NCBI RefSeq assembly: GCF_900110075.1
Contig: NZ_FOCJ01000002.1
Location: 682,001 to 746,000 of the forward strand
DNA length: 64,000 bases
Origin: Paenibacillus sp. OV219
GTDB lineage: Bacteria; Bacillota; Bacilli; Paenibacillales; Paenibacillaceae
Reading direction: 5' to 3'
The notes below the pieces were generated by a model. It saw only the letters and a list, made by a program, of their open reading frames with translations, was not told the origin of the DNA and did no database searches. Position 1 is the first letter of the stretch, and every line of letters begins with the position of its first letter. Below are positions 61,781 through 64,000 of this stretch, one piece after another. The position numbers were made by a program, and so were the translations under genes.

Positions 61781-61811
61781 TTGCCGAGTATTGGTAAGAT
61801 GGGATAGGACT

Positions 61812-61832
61812 GTTCATATTCTGTTCATGATT
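61812..61832 (+). promoter_or_regulatory. HssR-type direct-repeat operator
   Basis: GTTCATATT at 61812-61820, two bases, then GTTCATGATT at 61823-61832. The Staphylococcus aureus HssR site is a direct repeat of GTTCATATT with a 2-base gap (known). A -10-like TATATT follows at 61839 without a recognisable -35, as expected for an activator-dependent promoter. It is 60 bases before the response regulator gene. Confidence 0.65.
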
Positions 61833-61892
61833 GAAACGTATATTGAGTGCATGAATTCCCATTCTAACGACAACCGGAGATGAAAACTTACA

Positions 61893-62561
61893 ATGACGAA
61901 ACTATTAATCGTCGATGACGATCCCCATATTCGTGAGCTTATTCGGCTGTTTCTCGCTCGGGAAGGCTTTGAAATTGTCGAGGCAGGCGACGGAGAAGAA
62001 GCGCTTAGCATTCTGGAGACTACCCAGGTTGACCTTGCTGTTCTTGATGTGATGATGCCGAACATGGACGGCTGGGAGCTGTGCAAGGAGCTGCGCGAAT
62101 CGACCGAGCTTCCGGTGCTCATGCTGACGGCGAAGGGCGAAACAAGTCAGAAGGTGAAGGGGTTCGAGCTAGGCGCGGACGATTATCTCGTTAAGCCGTT
62201 TGAGCCGGTGGAGCTTGTTGCGCGCGTGAAGGCGCTGCTCAAGCGGTACAAGATTGCAAACTCACATACGGTTACCGTTGGCAACGTTCAGCTCAACCGT
62301 TCGACCTATTCGGTTACGATGGAAGATACGACGATGACTCTGCCCATGAAGGAGTTTGAGTTGCTATTCAAGCTTGCGAGCTATCCGGGCAAAACCTTCT
62401 CGCGCGAGCATCTCATCGAACAGCTATGGGGCTACGATTATGAAGGCGACGAGCGGACGGTCGATGTTCATATTAAGCGGCTTCGCGAGAAATTCCCGGA
62501 GGAGCGTAGCCGAGTCCGAATCCAGACGATCCGGGGTCTTGGATACCGGCTGGAGGTTTAA
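61893..62561 (+). CDS. hssR: Response regulator, HssR-like (OmpR family)
   Basis: 222 residues from ATG 61893. Receiver domain with acidic pair DDD at residues 8-10, phospho-acceptor D52 (LDVMMPNMDG), T near 80 and K in VKPFEP; C-terminal winged helix ending ERTVDVHIKRLREKF, then RIQTIRGLGYRLEV. The linker and DNA-binding part (TMTLPMKEFELLF, LWGYDYEGDERTVDVHIK) are very like HssR, the haem-stress regulator. Autoregulation is suggested by the operator upstream. The target hrtAB haem exporter is not in the window. Confidence 0.8.
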   Translation: MTKLLIVDDDPHIRELIRLFLAREGFEIVEAGDGEEALSILETTQVDLAVLDVMMPNMDGWELCKELRESTELPVLMLTAKGETSQKVKGFELGADDYLVKPFEPVELVARVKALLKRYKIANSHTVTVGNVQLNRSTYSVTMEDTTMTLPMKEFELLFKLASYPGKTFSREHLIEQLWGYDYEGDERTVDVHIKRLREKFPEERSRVRIQTIRGLGYRLEV

Positions 62562-62564
62562 CGG

Positions 62565-63983
62565 ATGGATATGCCATTGTGGAAAAGAATATTGGCAGGG
62601 CTTGCCGGCATGATCCTCATGAATATTGCCATCTATACCACGTTTACGATCGCTTACACGGCTGTTTCCTACTATAAAGAGAAACATAATCAATCGGCAT
62701 TAACGGCGGAGCTGGTTCATGACGGACAGCTGATCGCAGATATTCTTACAAGCAAGCCGAGCAGCGAGTGGAAGGATGCGCTGCTGCCAGCTGCAAGCAG
62801 CAATGGCTACCGAATTGTACTCGTCGACGCTAAGGGGAAAGTGGAGACCTTCGGTGATGCTGAGAAGGCTGGCAGCCTGCCTTCTCAGGAAGCAACTGCG
62901 GCAGTGCTTGAACGCGGTGAGAAGGTAGAACTGCTGAAGCGTTCGAATCCTTTTGTCAAAGGAACCGCGCTTGCGGGGATGAAGGTGAGCAGGGGCGGTC
63001 AGCAATATGCTCTCTTTATCCAGGAGGAAGCGCCTAGCTTGTATCGCGGCTTGCCGCAGCAGCTGTTTACGGTGTTTCTAGGGTTTCTGCTCTTGTTCAT
63101 CATCTTGCTACTGATCGGTCGACCTTGGCGGCATCGGGATGGGGCTCGTGTGTACATTAATGCCATCCGACGCATGTCGAAAGGGGACTTTTCTGTGTCA
63201 ATTGCCAAATCCGAGCAAATACCGCAATTCGGAGAGCTTGCAGCGAGCATTAACGATATGGCCGCTGAGCTGAGCCAGCTGGAGCAGATGCGCCAGACGT
63301 TCATCAGCAACGTCTCTCATGAGATTCAGTCGCCACTAACCTCTATTCGAGGCTTTGCTAAAGCACTACAGCATGAAGGGATCGATGATGAGCAGCGCAA
63401 TCATTACGCGAGCATTATCGAGAACGAGAGCACGAGGCTATCCAAACTGAGCGACAATCTGCTCAAGCTGACGACGCTTGAAGCGAGAGATGAGCCGATA
63501 CGGCTGAAGCCGCTGCGCCTCGATCAGCAGGTACGGTCGATGATTCTTGCTTGTGAGCCGCTCTGGATGGACAAGAATATTGTCATGGATGTGGGCTTGG
63601 ACGAGGAAGTGACGATCTTAGGTGATGACGAATTGCTATCGCAAGTATGGATGAACATTCTCGCGAATAGCATGAAGTTTACTCCTGAAGGAGGCACCGT
63701 TAGCGTTGAAGTGAAGCAGACAGCGGGTGGAGCGAGCGTCTCCATTACAGATACGGGAATAGGAATATCCGAGGAGGATTTACCGCATATCTTCGAACGA
63801 TTCTTCAAGGCGGATAGGTCACGCAACCGCAAGTTGGGAGGTAGCGGCCTAGGGCTGTCTATTGTCAAAAGAATAGTCGATATGCATAACGGCACAGTGA
63901 CTGCGAGCAGTAAAGCGGATGCAGGAACGACGATTACCGTGACGCTGCCAAGCGGTCCGCCTCAGCTGCCAGCGAAAAAATAA
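62565..63983 (+). CDS. hssS: Sensor histidine kinase, HssS-like
   Basis: 472 residues from ATG 62565, 3 bases after the regulator stop, with TGGAGG upstream. Two membrane helices (residues 8-30 and about 168-186) enclose an extracellular sensor domain of about 135 residues, followed by a HAMP domain, a dimerisation domain with phospho-acceptor His in VSHEIQSPLTSIRGFA, and an ATPase domain (N box near NSMKFTPEGG, DTGIGISEEDLPHIF, GGSGLGLSIVKRI). The pair probably senses haem or membrane stress. Only 17 bases follow the stop. Confidence 0.82.
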   Translation: MDMPLWKRILAGLAGMILMNIAIYTTFTIAYTAVSYYKEKHNQSALTAELVHDGQLIADILTSKPSSEWKDALLPAASSNGYRIVLVDAKGKVETFGDAEKAGSLPSQEATAAVLERGEKVELLKRSNPFVKGTALAGMKVSRGGQQYALFIQEEAPSLYRGLPQQLFTVFLGFLLLFIILLLIGRPWRHRDGARVYINAIRRMSKGDFSVSIAKSEQIPQFGELAASINDMAAELSQLEQMRQTFISNVSHEIQSPLTSIRGFAKALQHEGIDDEQRNHYASIIENESTRLSKLSDNLLKLTTLEARDEPIRLKPLRLDQQVRSMILACEPLWMDKNIVMDVGLDEEVTILGDDELLSQVWMNILANSMKFTPEGGTVSVEVKQTAGGASVSITDTGIGISEEDLPHIFERFFKADRSRNRKLGGSGLGLSIVKRIVDMHNGTVTASSKADAGTTITVTLPSGPPQLPAKK

Positions 63984-64000
63984 ACAACGCACTTCCTAGC

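Overview
The window is chromosomal DNA from an endospore-forming Firmicute, most likely a member of the Paenibacillaceae (Paenibacillus or Cohnella type). Evidence: gene order follows the Bacillus subtilis pnpA-to-ymcA block almost gene for gene; spore genes are present (dipicolinate synthase dpaAB, spoIIIE, sleB, spoVS); base composition is moderate; Shine-Dalgarno sites are strong; TTG and GTG starts are common. No rRNA, tRNA, CRISPR array, prophage or intact insertion sequence was seen.

Region 1 (1-38.3 kb) is the conserved core, almost all on the + strand: pnp (5' truncated by the window edge), a YlxY-type deacetylase, the M16 peptidase mlpA, dut, dpaA-dpaB, asd-dapG-dapA, rnjB, tepA-ylzJ-spoIIIE, sleB, ymfF-ymfH-ymfI-ymfJ, ymfK, rodZ, yajQ, rimO-pgsA, cinA, recA-recX, rny-ymdB, spoVS, a dipeptidase, korA-korB, a PduL-type phosphotransacylase, and miaB-ricA. 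Three themes run through it. Asd, DapG and DapA make the dihydrodipicolinate-pathway intermediate that DpaAB turns into spore dipicolinate. PNPase, RNase J, RNase Y and the RNase Y accessory factor RicA are all encoded here. The YmfF/H/I set is linked in B. subtilis to modification of elongation factor P.

Region 2 (38.3-52.5 kb) is accessory: an MFS exporter on the - strand, signal peptidase I, small secreted or cytoplasmic proteins, a lipoprotein on the - strand, a CopA-type copper ATPase, and a cobalamin-riboswitch-controlled operon. That operon pairs a corrinoid ABC importer (btuFCD) with lower-loop assembly genes (cobT, cobU, cobS), which indicates corrinoid salvage. A nitronate monooxygenase and an aminoglycoside-adenylyltransferase-like protein follow.

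Region 3 (52.5-64 kb) holds the helicase HrpB, DUF1294, a HelD-type RNA polymerase recycling motor, and a decayed patch with a sigma-factor remnant and a 51-bp minisatellite. A second adenylyltransferase-like gene, DUF3900, DUF2809 and a short-chain dehydrogenase follow. It ends with an HssR/HssS-like two-component pair preceded by a near-perfect copy of the HssR direct-repeat operator known from Staphylococcus.

The least explained signal is a dispersed 96-98 bp two-hairpin element with three copies, at 9652, 22274 (inverted) and 30163. Stem sequences differ between copies but pairing is kept. A separate long imperfect palindrome lies at 4355-4510. No complete new defence or biosynthetic system could be recognised.
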